Virus record (IMG/VR): IMGVR_UViG_3300028008_000070 | Span: 1 to 30,463 of that record | DNA: 30,463 bases | Reading direction: 5' to 3' (one strand) | Source: a virus | Shown: positions 23,827-30,463 of the stretch, piece by piece | Layout of the letters: each line of letters begins with the position of its first letter | Numbering within the stretch: the first letter of the stretch is position 1 | Position numbers and translations under genes: made by a program | The notes under the pieces: model-generated | Seen by the model: the letters and a program-made list of their open reading frames with translations, nothing else | Told to the model about the DNA's origin: nothing | Databases searched by the model: none

Positions 23827-24023
23827 TTATTCTCCTGTTGTTCGTCAAAGTCATTAGCCAATTCTACGAAGGCATCTGCCAGTGAGTTGTGTTTATTTAC
23901 TAGATCGTATACATCACGTAGTACATTCTCAAGTAATGCTCTTTGTCTATTCTGTTCCCAGAGGTTGAATGCAAGTACTGCAACCAACCCCAGTAAGGAT
24001 ACATCTAACCACGTTATCAACAT
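23823..24023 (-). CDS. Small membrane-anchored helical protein
   Basis: 66 residues. The first ~20 residues (MLITWLDVSLLGLVAVLAFN) form one membrane segment; the rest is a charged helix (EQNRQRALLENVLRDVYDLV) ending in an acidic tail. It overlaps the helicase stop by 7 bases and the DUF3310 start by 4, so it belongs to the replication operon. It might tether replication proteins to the membrane, but no homologous family is recognised. Confidence 0.6.
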   Translation of the reverse strand: MLITWLDVSLLGLVAVLAFNLWEQNRQRALLENVLRDVYDLVNKHNSLADAFVELANDFDEQQENK

Positions 24024-25240
24024 ACATACCTAGCAATCTTGTACTCAAGGTCGGTGTGTACAATGCCATGCCATCCAGATAGTTTGTTCTTAACTACATT
24101 GATGTGTCGTTGATTGTCTTCTTCTTCTTGTCCTTCTACAGTTGGGTTCTTACTAATCATAATCATCAAGTCAGCTTCTGCTGCCTTACCTGTACGTGAA
24201 CCTTCCATCATAGCTTGGTTGAGTACAACCTTACCCTCAGCTTCCGCAGATAACTGTGACATGTAGAATACTGCACACTCTTGTTGTTTAGCTATCTGCC
24301 TAGCATGAATAGCGTTAGCCTTGAGTGCTTCATCAGGACGTGAGAAACCTGCAGTGCGTGCAAACTTATCACCCATGTCTAGTATAACTACATCAGGTTT
24401 GTATGACTTACATACTGACTCAACCCAATTCATGTCACGTCCTGTTGCGTCTTTGAACATGATGTTAGGTCGTATCTTAGCGAAGGTAGCCATAGCATGT
24501 GCTCTGTTCTTTACTATCTCATGCTTATCCATACCAGTTGCAGCAGTAATGTATCTGTGTGCTACACGATGGTAGCCTTCCTCATTACATAGCACAACTG
24601 TCTTAGCACCCTGCCATGCAAATCCATTAGGACCTGCTACAAGTGACGCATGGAAAGAAGTCTTACCAGTGTTAGGTCTAGCACCTACTTCAATCAAGTG
24701 ACCTGCATTGATACCTTCTACCTTACGTGTCAATGTAGGTATGTTGAACGTCCACTGTGACTCAAGGTCAGTCATTGCAATGATAGTATCAAGGTCAATG
24801 TCTTCCCATTCAATGTTTAGGTTAGGTGTGAAGTCATCACCATACTGCTCAAGCATTTGACGTAACGGCTCAAGACTAGACTTGCTACCATTCACATAGT
24901 CAAAGCCAAGGTTAGCAATGTCTTCACCAATCACCTGTTGAAATAGTTTTGATAGTACCTCTTGGGCTATGTCACTACCCATCGGTTGTTCTTTGTTGAT
25001 CTGATTAAACAATGCACTGTATGCTTGTCTCTGTGCTGTAGTTAGTGTGGGATTGTTAGACATAAACAATGCCTCAATCTCAGCAGGTGTTACAGTACGC
25101 TCGTAGTTGTCCATTGCTTTATCAATAGATTGTTTGATCTTACGTACATCTTTACTAAACAATCTGTCTGGGCAACGTGAGCCACGATGTTCATCGTAAA
25201 ACTCTTTATCCATTAAGCTTCTTATAAGGGATAGTTCCAT
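24017..25240 (-). CDS. DnaB-like replicative helicase (SF4)
   Basis: 407 residues. The C-terminal RecA-like domain has Walker A GARPNTGKT (186-194), the catalytic glutamate region LCNEE (217-221), Walker B VVILD (284-288) and a YMSQLS motif near 325. The N-terminal ~150 residues are helical. This is the ATP-driven 5'-3' helicase that unwinds DNA ahead of the polymerase. In T7 it is fused to the primase (gp4); here the primase is a separate gene directly upstream, 3 bases away. The binding site is AGGAGAATAA. Confidence 0.9.
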   Translation of the reverse strand: MELSLIRSLMDKEFYDEHRGSRCPDRLFSKDVRKIKQSIDKAMDNYERTVTPAEIEALFMSNNPTLTTAQRQAYSALFNQINKEQPMGSDIAQEVLSKLFQQVIGEDIANLGFDYVNGSKSSLEPLRQMLEQYGDDFTPNLNIEWEDIDLDTIIAMTDLESQWTFNIPTLTRKVEGINAGHLIEVGARPNTGKTSFHASLVAGPNGFAWQGAKTVVLCNEEGYHRVAHRYITAATGMDKHEIVKNRAHAMATFAKIRPNIMFKDATGRDMNWVESVCKSYKPDVVILDMGDKFARTAGFSRPDEALKANAIHARQIAKQQECAVFYMSQLSAEAEGKVVLNQAMMEGSRTGKAAEADLMIMISKNPTVEGQEEEDNQRHINVVKNKLSGWHGIVHTDLEYKIARYVC

Positions 25241-25243
25241 ATG

Positions 25244-26008
25244 TTATTCTCCTAGGGTTGAAAGATTAGCCATGTCGGATGGCAGTCTATATTTTAAATC
25301 ATCTTCGAGGCGTAGTACCTTAACAGTATCTACGTAACCTCGTAACTCTTTTGCAAACTGTAAAGTCTTGGGTAATGCATCAGGGTCTAGTGCAACTATA
25401 GCCGTTGAGAACTGCGATAAGTACTGCTTATGTCCGAGGGATAGTGATGTACCCAACACTGCAACCCCTACATATACATCACTGTCTCCGACAATGGCGG
25501 CACTGATGCAGTCCTCAACAACTACAGCAGTTTTACCATGTCCCGATGCATATGGCAAGATACTTTTTCCATACCTCTTCCACTTAGGTATACGTTTCCC
25601 AAGTGATCTACCTGTAGCATCAACCATAACATTGTCATGTACAACAGGGAACACCACACGATGTTCCTTCACATCATACAATAGACCTAGATGTTGTGCA
25701 TCAAGACCCCACGTATCACAGAAGCCTGATATACTTTCGTAGTCTCGTACAAACCACTCAGGTTTTGAGAAACTTATAGCATGTGTCTCTTCTGCAACAC
25801 GTCCCAATGATTTACGTATGTCCTCAGCGGTAAGTGTAGTACGAGTACCACCACCAGTTGGACAACTAGCCTTGTAACAGTTCCATACAATAGAACCCAT
25901 GTTATTTGTTACAGTAAATGTATTCTTAGTATTACATATAGGACATGTCATACGTTTTGTTTCACCATTAGTAAGTGACAAATCATTTATAATACTAAGT
26001 ATATTCAT
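25244..26008 (-). CDS. T7-like DNA primase (zinc-binding and TOPRIM domains)
   Basis: 254 residues. The N-terminal zinc ribbon uses C22, C25, C44 and C49 (CPIC and CYKASC). The TOPRIM part has E165 (VVVEDC) and the DPD pair D208/D210 (ALDPDA), with a further acidic EDD around 235. The protein would make short RNA primers for lagging-strand synthesis and work with the adjacent helicase. The start overlaps the recombinase stop (TAATG). A promoter lies about 30 bases upstream, inside the end of the recombinase gene. Confidence 0.88.
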   Translation of the reverse strand: MNILSIINDLSLTNGETKRMTCPICNTKNTFTVTNNMGSIVWNCYKASCPTGGGTRTTLTAEDIRKSLGRVAEETHAISFSKPEWFVRDYESISGFCDTWGLDAQHLGLLYDVKEHRVVFPVVHDNVMVDATGRSLGKRIPKWKRYGKSILPYASGHGKTAVVVEDCISAAIVGDSDVYVGVAVLGTSLSLGHKQYLSQFSTAIVALDPDALPKTLQFAKELRGYVDTVKVLRLEDDLKYRLPSDMANLSTLGE

Positions 26009-27129
26009 TATGTATCACTTTCTATGTTGCTCGCTGCACTCGATTGTACACTTACATTTCTCTGTGTCAAGGCATTATTTGCAGAATCATATGTATGTTT
26101 CATATATGGTTGCACAGAAGACACATGATTGTGTCCAGTAACAGACATCACTTGTCCAATTGGTACACCTGCATCAACCATCTGTGTTACACCTGTTCTA
26201 CGTAAGTCCATAAGACGTAACTCCTCTGGTAACTTAGCCAATCTCATGACACGTCTACCCACCTTAGACAATCTCTCCATAGCGTAGGGTTCATACGTAC
26301 CATTCATAGGCTTAGGGTGTGGTGCTACATACTCTTGAAAGCCAAAGTCATTACGCTGTTCATTCAACATGTGACACAGATCATCTGATATAGGTAGTGA
26401 TACATCAGCCCTACGTTTACTCTGCTCTAACTGCAGTCGCTGTGTACGTAGGTCAATGTTCTCCCACTTGAGTGTACGCATGTCGCCTAGTCTCTGACAC
26501 CATTCGTATGCCATATGTACAATCAATCCTACATTCCTGTAATCAAAATCGCTGTACGAATAATCAAGAAACCTGACAACATCACCATGTGACCATACAA
26601 CCTTACGCTGTGGCAATGCCTTACGCTTGATGCTAGTCCAAGGATTTTGTGTGGCATGCTCCATGTCAATAGCATAGTTGTATACCCTACTTGCACATGT
26701 GGCTGCATGATTGGCGAAACTAATACCACGCTTAACCCACTCCTCATATGCTTGCTTGGCAACCTTAGTAGTCACAGTGTCATACTTCTTACCGCCCATT
26801 GTCTGATGGAGTATGGTTAGGAAGTATCTGTAATCCACTTTAGTTGTGTCTCGTAACATGTTGAAATCATTAGATTGATAGTAATAGTTAATCAAATCTG
26901 TCACCTTACTTGATGGTTTTATCTGCACCACTAACGCCTTTTGTTCACGCCAATGGTCAATGTCTGCGTTCAACTCCTTCACAATACTACGCACTTCCTT
27001 GAGGTCAGTGCCATATTCTTGACGTGATACCACACCTTCATCAACTAAAGTCTGCGGTGGATTAAATCTGTAAGAGATCACCCCGTGAGGTGACACTCTC
27101 TCTTGTACATATCTAGGTAGCTTAGGCAT
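26008..27129 (-). CDS. Tyrosine recombinase/integrase
   Basis: 373 residues from the ATG at 27129, chosen because GGAGAATATTA directly precedes it (an earlier ATG at 27147 has none). The N-terminal ~170 residues form the arm/core-binding part. Catalytic residues are R213 (CQRLGDMR), K238, R310 (DLRRT), H333 (TGHNH) and the nucleophile Y342 (QPYMKHT). The first box II histidine is replaced by M307. The fold and five of the six usual active-site residues are intact. No repressor, excisionase or attachment site is seen nearby; it could integrate the genome or resolve multimers. Confidence 0.9.
   Translation of the reverse strand: MPKLPRYVQERVSPHGVISYRFNPPQTLVDEGVVSRQEYGTDLKEVRSIVKELNADIDHWREQKALVVQIKPSSKVTDLINYYYQSNDFNMLRDTTKVDYRYFLTILHQTMGGKKYDTVTTKVAKQAYEEWVKRGISFANHAATCASRVYNYAIDMEHATQNPWTSIKRKALPQRKVVWSHGDVVRFLDYSYSDFDYRNVGLIVHMAYEWCQRLGDMRTLKWENIDLRTQRLQLEQSKRRADVSLPISDDLCHMLNEQRNDFGFQEYVAPHPKPMNGTYEPYAMERLSKVGRRVMRLAKLPEELRLMDLRRTGVTQMVDAGVPIGQVMSVTGHNHVSSVQPYMKHTYDSANNALTQRNVSVQSSAASNIESDT
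26043..26070 (-). promoter_or_regulatory. Sigma70-type promoter upstream of the primase-helicase genes
   Basis: Read on the minus strand: TTGACA (26070-26065), a 16-base spacer and TACAAT (26048-26043). It lies within the last codons of the recombinase gene, about 35 bases upstream of the primase ATG at 26008. The CTTGACACA block matches the other two promoters reported here, with a weaker -10 and a shorter spacer. Confidence 0.6.
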
Positions 27130-27283
27130 TAATATTCTCCAGTTCACTCTCTATGTATATCCATGCCATATCATATGCATAGTCCCAATGTTTTTCATAT
27201 CCTGTATATATGTCATCATCAGCGATACACTTTGCCCAATGATGTAGGCTTGGCTCGTGATTTATGGGTAACTCTAACTGCAT
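27122..27283 (-). CDS. Small acidic protein of unknown function (53 residues)
   Basis: A short gene in the gap between the DUF932 protein and the recombinase. Its ATG overlaps the DUF932 stop (TAATG at 27285-27281) and its end overlaps the recombinase start by 8 bases. The protein is MQLELPINHEPSLHHWAKCI followed by an aromatic-rich acidic helix (YTGYEKHWDYAYDMAWIYIE). The short length, clean coupling on both sides and absence of other coding in this gap support it. No family is recognised. Confidence 0.7.
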   Translation of the reverse strand: MQLELPINHEPSLHHWAKCIADDDIYTGYEKHWDYAYDMAWIYIESELENINA

Positions 27284-28110
27284 TATGCCGCTTCCAATAC
27301 ACGGAACTGATTACTACTTACCCACTTGCTCACCTCTTGTTCACGTGACCACATGTTGATTGCTTGTGTATCATGCCCCGTGTTACGTAGGTTGAAACCA
27401 TTACGTTCATCAGCGTAACTAGCGTAGTTAGTGAAGGCAGAATACAATGCAAACTTGTTGTGTCCACGCACACTAGCCTCAGCATTATACAAACCAAACA
27501 TCTTCTCAGCCTTAGTCTTAGAACTAATGATACTCTCAATCAAATCCTTGACGTTGATAAACTTTAGGCTAGTCTCTGCCCACACTTGCATCTTCTCTGC
27601 TTGATGAAAGAAGTCAGTACGAGCACGATTTAGTTCATAGATAAAGCTATCCATAGTAAAGTTAGATGTGTTCTTCTTACGCACCTTGTCGTGATCACCA
27701 GTAATCATGCCGTTAGTACAGAAGAAATCTATAGCACCAAAGAATACTTGATTACTACATGACCCATCAATACCATGCAAGCTTATGATCCTGTTACCAA
27801 TCTCAGTCTCAGCTTTGTCAGTTGTAATCTTAGTCTTGATGTTAGGTAGTGTCACGTCAAGCATAGCCCATGCACCATTACGTGCTGTTCTAAACTGATT
27901 GACTGCACCATCTAATGCATCAACACCTAGCTCTTGTGTGGCAGTATCCATTACCCCACGAAAGAAGTCACCATGTGCGGCACATTGGAATGTATTACCT
28001 ACAATGCCTAGGTATTCACCTGTATCTTGATTGATGACGTACTTCTTATCGTGCATTTTAGTTGGTTCGAAAGCCACTTTAAAGTCTAAGTGATCGGGTA
28101 TATAAGTCAT
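27283..28110 (-). CDS. DUF932 family phage/plasmid protein
   Basis: 275 residues from the ATG at 28110, which has GGAGAATAA directly before it (an ATG four codons earlier lacks a site). The pattern follows the DUF932 / phage-plasmid TIGR03299 type: YVINQDTGEYLGIVGNTFQ near the N-terminus, a central GIDGSCSNQVFFGAIDFFCTNG and a helical C-terminal half. These proteins are frequent in phages and plasmids near replication genes; their biochemical role is not established. It follows the longest non-coding gap on this strand, which has an inverted repeat, so it may begin a transcript. Confidence 0.85.
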   Translation of the reverse strand: MTYIPDHLDFKVAFEPTKMHDKKYVINQDTGEYLGIVGNTFQCAAHGDFFRGVMDTATQELGVDALDGAVNQFRTARNGAWAMLDVTLPNIKTKITTDKAETEIGNRIISLHGIDGSCSNQVFFGAIDFFCTNGMITGDHDKVRKKNTSNFTMDSFIYELNRARTDFFHQAEKMQVWAETSLKFINVKDLIESIISSKTKAEKMFGLYNAEASVRGHNKFALYSAFTNYASYADERNGFNLRNTGHDTQAINMWSREQEVSKWVSSNQFRVLEAA

Positions 28111-28135
28111 GTTATTCTCCATTTGTTTAAGTATG

Positions 28136-28149
28136 TGGCAACTGTGCCA
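28136..28149. promoter_or_regulatory. Inverted repeat upstream of the DUF932 gene
   Basis: TGGCA ACTG TGCCA, a perfect 5-base dyad with a 4-base centre, lies in the gap 28123-28194 before the DUF932 gene. It could be an operator or a weak RNA hairpin. A TTGACA on the minus strand (28169-28164) is present in the same gap but has no good -10 at the right distance. Confidence 0.35.
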
Positions 28150-28194
28150 TGTTTGTATAGTAATGTCAATCCCCCGTACTAGTAACGATAAGGA

Positions 28195-28371
28195 TTAAAT
28201 TACCATGCTAGTTATATAGCGAACTAATACTGAGAAGGCAAAGCCCATACCAAGCACACCAAACGCTGTGAATATTATTACAGCTATCGTCATTATAGTT
28301 GCGTCACGTTTTTCTTTACGTGCTTGTACTGTTACAGGTTTACTTCTGTAGTATGGTTTATACTGTGTCAT
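28195..28371 (-). CDS. Small single-pass membrane protein
   Basis: 58 residues from the ATG at 28371, preferred for its canonical AAGGAG site 8 bases upstream. An in-frame ATG at 28452 (85 residues, weaker AGAGG site) would overlap the previous gene. The N-terminal ~28 residues are basic (SKPVTVQARKEKRDATI), then a single hydrophobic segment (IAVIIFTAFGVLGMGFAFSVL) reaches almost to the C-terminus. The positive-inside rule predicts a cytoplasmic N-terminus. It could be a holin-like or host-takeover peptide; nothing specific supports either. Confidence 0.6.
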   Translation of the reverse strand: MTQYKPYYRSKPVTVQARKEKRDATIMTIAVIIFTAFGVLGMGFAFSVLVRYITSMVI

Positions 28372-28432
28372 TGTTTTATCTCCTTCGTTATTGTTGTATA
28401 CAAACTTACCATTGTCATCAAGGGCGGGTATC

Positions 28433-28648
28433 TTAGTTCTTTGTTTGTTCATCTGCAAGTACCTCTTCTTTAATTATAAATAGGTGTCCATCACTTTTTA
28501 TTATTTCTTCTGCACTAAACAGTCTATCATCTGGGTCTTCATCAAGAGGGTGTGCTATGTATACTGCATAGCCTTCCTCGTAAGCCTCTAAAGCCTTAGA
28601 CATAGTATATGTTGCTAATCCATTATTATCGTACATCATACAATCCAT
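28433..28648 (-). CDS. Hypothetical small acidic protein
   Basis: 71 residues, ATG one base after the methyltransferase stop, with AAGGATT upstream. It looks like a small alpha/beta protein: a helix KALEAYEEGYAVYIAHP, an acidic loop DEDPDDRLFSAEEI and a final strand HLFIIKEEV. It has one cysteine and no membrane segment. Position suggests a host-interaction or early gene; function unknown. Confidence 0.55.
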   Translation of the reverse strand: MDCMMYDNNGLATYTMSKALEAYEEGYAVYIAHPLDEDPDDRLFSAEEIIKSDGHLFIIKEEVLADEQTKN

Positions 28649-29752
28649 TCATAATCCTTTCAATATGTGTGCTATCACGTCTACAGTCCACCCATTACCG
28701 AGCATCTTGTAACGCTGTGTATTTGATACACCTTCAGTGTACCCGTCTGGTACTGTTTGTAAGCGTTCACATTCTAATGGTGTTAGCTTACGCCAAGACA
28801 AGTTCTCAATCAAGATACTGTCCTTAGTTACTGTGGTTAGACAATTAGTTTTATCATCTTCTCTGACCTCAATCATCTGTTTGATAGGTATGGTTGTATC
28901 ATAATCTTTACGAGTACCATTGGCATCTAGTCTTCGACCAACCATACGCCCACCCTTCACCAATACTTTAGGCTCTAAGTTACCACCACTTGAGGCACAC
29001 AGACTAGGTGATTTACCTTCGGCTGCATACACCCTTCGTACATATCCGTGACCCTTCAGATCAGCGTCACCTACATGGCACATCTGATCATCACTAAACA
29101 CTAACTGTCTGCGGTGTTTCTCAAAGTATGACTTGAGATTACCACCCTTGAAATAGTTAGCATCAAGACAATGTGACTTAGTTCTGTCAGTCAAACCATC
29201 TTCAAGTATATCCTTTAAGACTATGCCTTTGTCTTCTGGCTGTTGAATACCTTCTATGTTAGTCCAGTAGAAACGTTTCCTATTCTGTGCAGACACTAGT
29301 GCGCTGTTGATTAGGTACTTGTTTACATTGGGTAATGCTTGCTCAGTATGGTACGTGATGTATTCCTCAAAAGCATTAGACATTCTAACGTTCTCCATTA
29401 TGTACTTAGCATTAGGGTTATGCTCTAGCACATATTGCATGATGTCTAGTACTACCCAAAACAATTGACCTCGTGGATCACGATCACCCTTCTGTTGACC
29501 TGCAACTGACCATGCCTGACATGGGAAACCTGCTGTGACTAGATCAACTTGTGACCAATCAATATCCCATGATCTCCACTCAGTCATATCACCTACTTGT
29601 ACAGTGTTAGGGTAGTTCTTCTGTGTAATCTTAATAGCATATGGATCAATCTCACTAGCTATATACGTATCAGCATGCAATCCTATTCGATCACCTGCCA
29701 TCTGACCACCTGATATGCCATCACATAGGGATAGTTGTGTTCTAATCTTCAT
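28649..29752 (-). CDS. C5-cytosine DNA methyltransferase (orphan)
   Basis: 367 residues. Motif I region LSLCDGISGG, motif IV GFPCQAWS with catalytic C78, motif VI ENV (120-122), motif VIII QNRKR (156-160), then a target-recognition region, motif IX LTPLECERLQTVPDGYT and motif X MLGNGWTVDVI are all present in the usual order. The enzyme transfers a methyl group from SAM to C5 of cytosine. No matching restriction nuclease is seen, so it is likely an orphan that protects phage DNA or alters expression. A perfect palindrome lies just upstream of its binding site (AAGGAATATAACA). Confidence 0.93.
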   Translation of the reverse strand: MKIRTQLSLCDGISGGQMAGDRIGLHADTYIASEIDPYAIKITQKNYPNTVQVGDMTEWRSWDIDWSQVDLVTAGFPCQAWSVAGQQKGDRDPRGQLFWVVLDIMQYVLEHNPNAKYIMENVRMSNAFEEYITYHTEQALPNVNKYLINSALVSAQNRKRFYWTNIEGIQQPEDKGIVLKDILEDGLTDRTKSHCLDANYFKGGNLKSYFEKHRRQLVFSDDQMCHVGDADLKGHGYVRRVYAAEGKSPSLCASSGGNLEPKVLVKGGRMVGRRLDANGTRKDYDTTIPIKQMIEVREDDKTNCLTTVTKDSILIENLSWRKLTPLECERLQTVPDGYTEGVSNTQRYKMLGNGWTVDVIAHILKGL

Positions 29753-29772
29753 TGTTATATTCCTTCATGGTT

Positions 29773-29788
29773 AGTCCGACATCGGACT
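29773..29788. promoter_or_regulatory. Perfect palindrome upstream of the methyltransferase gene
   Basis: AGTCCGACATCGGACT: two 7-base arms around a 2-base centre. It sits 20 bases before the methyltransferase ATG and ends at the stop codon of the upstream gene. The short centre favours a dimeric protein binding site over a stable hairpin, though a shorter hairpin with loop GACATC-like pairing could form in the mRNA. A role in regulating the methyltransferase is a guess from position. Confidence 0.5.
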
Positions 29789-30024
29789 TATTGAACTGAT
29801 GGTGGGGTTTCACTTATGTATCCCCATGATGAGTATATCTCATGTACTCTCTCACTACAATCAACAAACTCAACTTGTGAATCTGGCTTGCTACGCATCA
29901 TCATATGAATAGCAAACTCTGAAGCAGTACGCCAATCACTGACAGAAGGATACGTATCATCTAACTTAACGATAGTATTCTTACTGTCAATGGCTAACGT
30001 GACTTCATATGCCATAACAGGCAT
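29788..30024 (-). CDS. Hypothetical small protein
   Basis: 78 residues, ATG 3 bases after the previous stop with GAGGA about 12 bases upstream; an in-frame ATG three codons later is also possible. It looks like a compact alpha/beta protein: strand YEVTLAIDSKNTIVKL, helix WRTASEFAIHMMMRS, strand QVEFVDC and a short C-terminal helix. No motif is recognised. Confidence 0.5.
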   Translation of the reverse strand: MPVMAYEVTLAIDSKNTIVKLDDTYPSVSDWRTASEFAIHMMMRSKPDSQVEFVDCSERVHEIYSSWGYISETPPSVQ

Positions 30025-30027
30025 GAG

Positions 30028-30267
30028 TTACTCGTCCTCAGTTTTGAATGCAAACTTCATAGAATACATAGCGGACTCAATCTTACCTATGTCTGACATA
30101 TACAGATCATGAGCTTCTGTAACCATGAAGTATGTATTACTCAAAACTTCTTGAGCTTCTGCGATAGCTTTGCGCTGATCTTCAGACATAATACTCAATA
30201 ACTTTTTAGTTACTTTGTACTTAGCCATACGTTCAGCTTTCCACTGAGCTTGTGTTTTATTTGGCAT
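30028..30267 (-). CDS. Hypothetical small helical protein
   Basis: 79 residues. The N-terminal 30 residues are basic (KTQAQWKAERMAKYKVTKK), followed by helices through to a short acidic end (KTEDE). No membrane segment, signal or cysteine is present. It lies 5 bases after the gene at the window edge and 3 bases before the next, so it is part of the same operon. Function is unknown. Confidence 0.5.
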   Translation of the reverse strand: MPNKTQAQWKAERMAKYKVTKKLLSIMSEDQRKAIAEAQEVLSNTYFMVTEAHDLYMSDIGKIESAMYSMKFAFKTEDE

Positions 30268-30272
30268 TGTTA

Positions 30273-30463
30273 CTACGCCTCCAATTGTTGTTTGATGTCA
30301 GCCAACCAAGTGACAAGCATCTTTTGTTGTGTCTTCAATGTAGCACGCTTAGTCGTATACTTGCTACCTATTAAACCTACAGACTGTAGTACTTGTACCC
30401 TATATACAATACGATTAGGGTATTCATTCAAGTCAGATGCAATCTGTTTTATAGTAGACACTC
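30273..30463 (-). CDS. Possible helix-turn-helix protein, 5' end at window edge
   Basis: 62 residues if the GTG at 30461 is the start; the frame could continue beyond the window, so it may be truncated. TIKQIASDLNEYPNRIVYRV with a following LQSVGLIGSKY resembles a small winged-helix or MerR-like recognition unit. The rest is a basic helix. If real it could be a regulator, but the evidence is only pattern-level. Confidence 0.45.
   Translation of the reverse strand, partial: VSTIKQIASDLNEYPNRIVYRVQVLQSVGLIGSKYTTKRATLKTQQKMLVTWLADIKQQLEA

Noticed and set aside
28164-28169. Minus-strand TTGACA in the gap before the DUF932 gene as a promoter
   Set aside because: A TATACA lies only 4 bases downstream and nothing resembling a -10 box is found at 16-18 bases, so a promoter here is not supported although the gap is a likely place for one.
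27130-28195. tRNA gene or attachment site next to the recombinase
   Set aside because: No cloverleaf-like sequence or obvious direct repeat was seen in this region, which is nearly all coding.

Overview
The window is part of a tailed bacteriophage genome, most likely a short-tailed marine podovirus of the kind typified by SAR116 phage HMO-2011 and related roseophages and pelagiphages. The strongest pointer is the family A DNA polymerase at 20320-22365, which carries a DnaJ-type zinc-finger segment (two CxxCxGxG-like motifs) between its exonuclease and polymerase halves; as I recall, this arrangement was described for HMO-2011. Low GC, marine-type tail fibres, a B12-dependent ribonucleotide reductase, ThyX, MazG, a T7-type endonuclease I and a Cas4-like exonuclease fit this. 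The host is probably a marine alphaproteobacterium, but that is inference. Capsid, portal, terminase and an obvious endolysin are not in the window, so it is an incomplete genome.

Layout. Positions 1-14550 are all on the plus strand: the end of one tail fibre with its tail assembly chaperone, a second complete fibre with a paralogous chaperone, then a compact set of seven small genes (3345-6747). Five of these carry Sec signal peptides and two are membrane/coiled-coil proteins. A consensus sigma70 promoter (6756-6784) then drives five virion genes (6814-14550) that look like ejection/internal virion proteins. A palindromic bidirectional terminator (14552-14583) separates these from the minus-strand half.

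Positions 14587-30463 are all on the minus strand and so are transcribed from right to left. Starting at the right edge there are three small unknown genes, an orphan C5 cytosine methyltransferase, small proteins, a DUF932 protein, a tyrosine recombinase, a T7-like primase, a DnaB-like helicase, a DUF3310 protein, a GIY-YIG-type protein, ThyX, DNA polymerase, a probable ssDNA-binding protein, a Cas4-like exonuclease, endonuclease I, the class II ribonucleotide reductase, glutaredoxin and MazG. Genes are tightly packed with many TAATG/ATGA overlaps. Sigma70-like promoters sit inside the ends of the recombinase and polymerase genes.

Together the minus-strand genes take over dNTP supply, degrade DNA and replicate the phage genome, while the plus-strand genes build fibres and the DNA-ejection machinery. 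The least explained part is the secreted-protein cassette at 3345-6747. Two small minus-strand genes (17535-17693 and 27122-27283) are easily missed because of their size.
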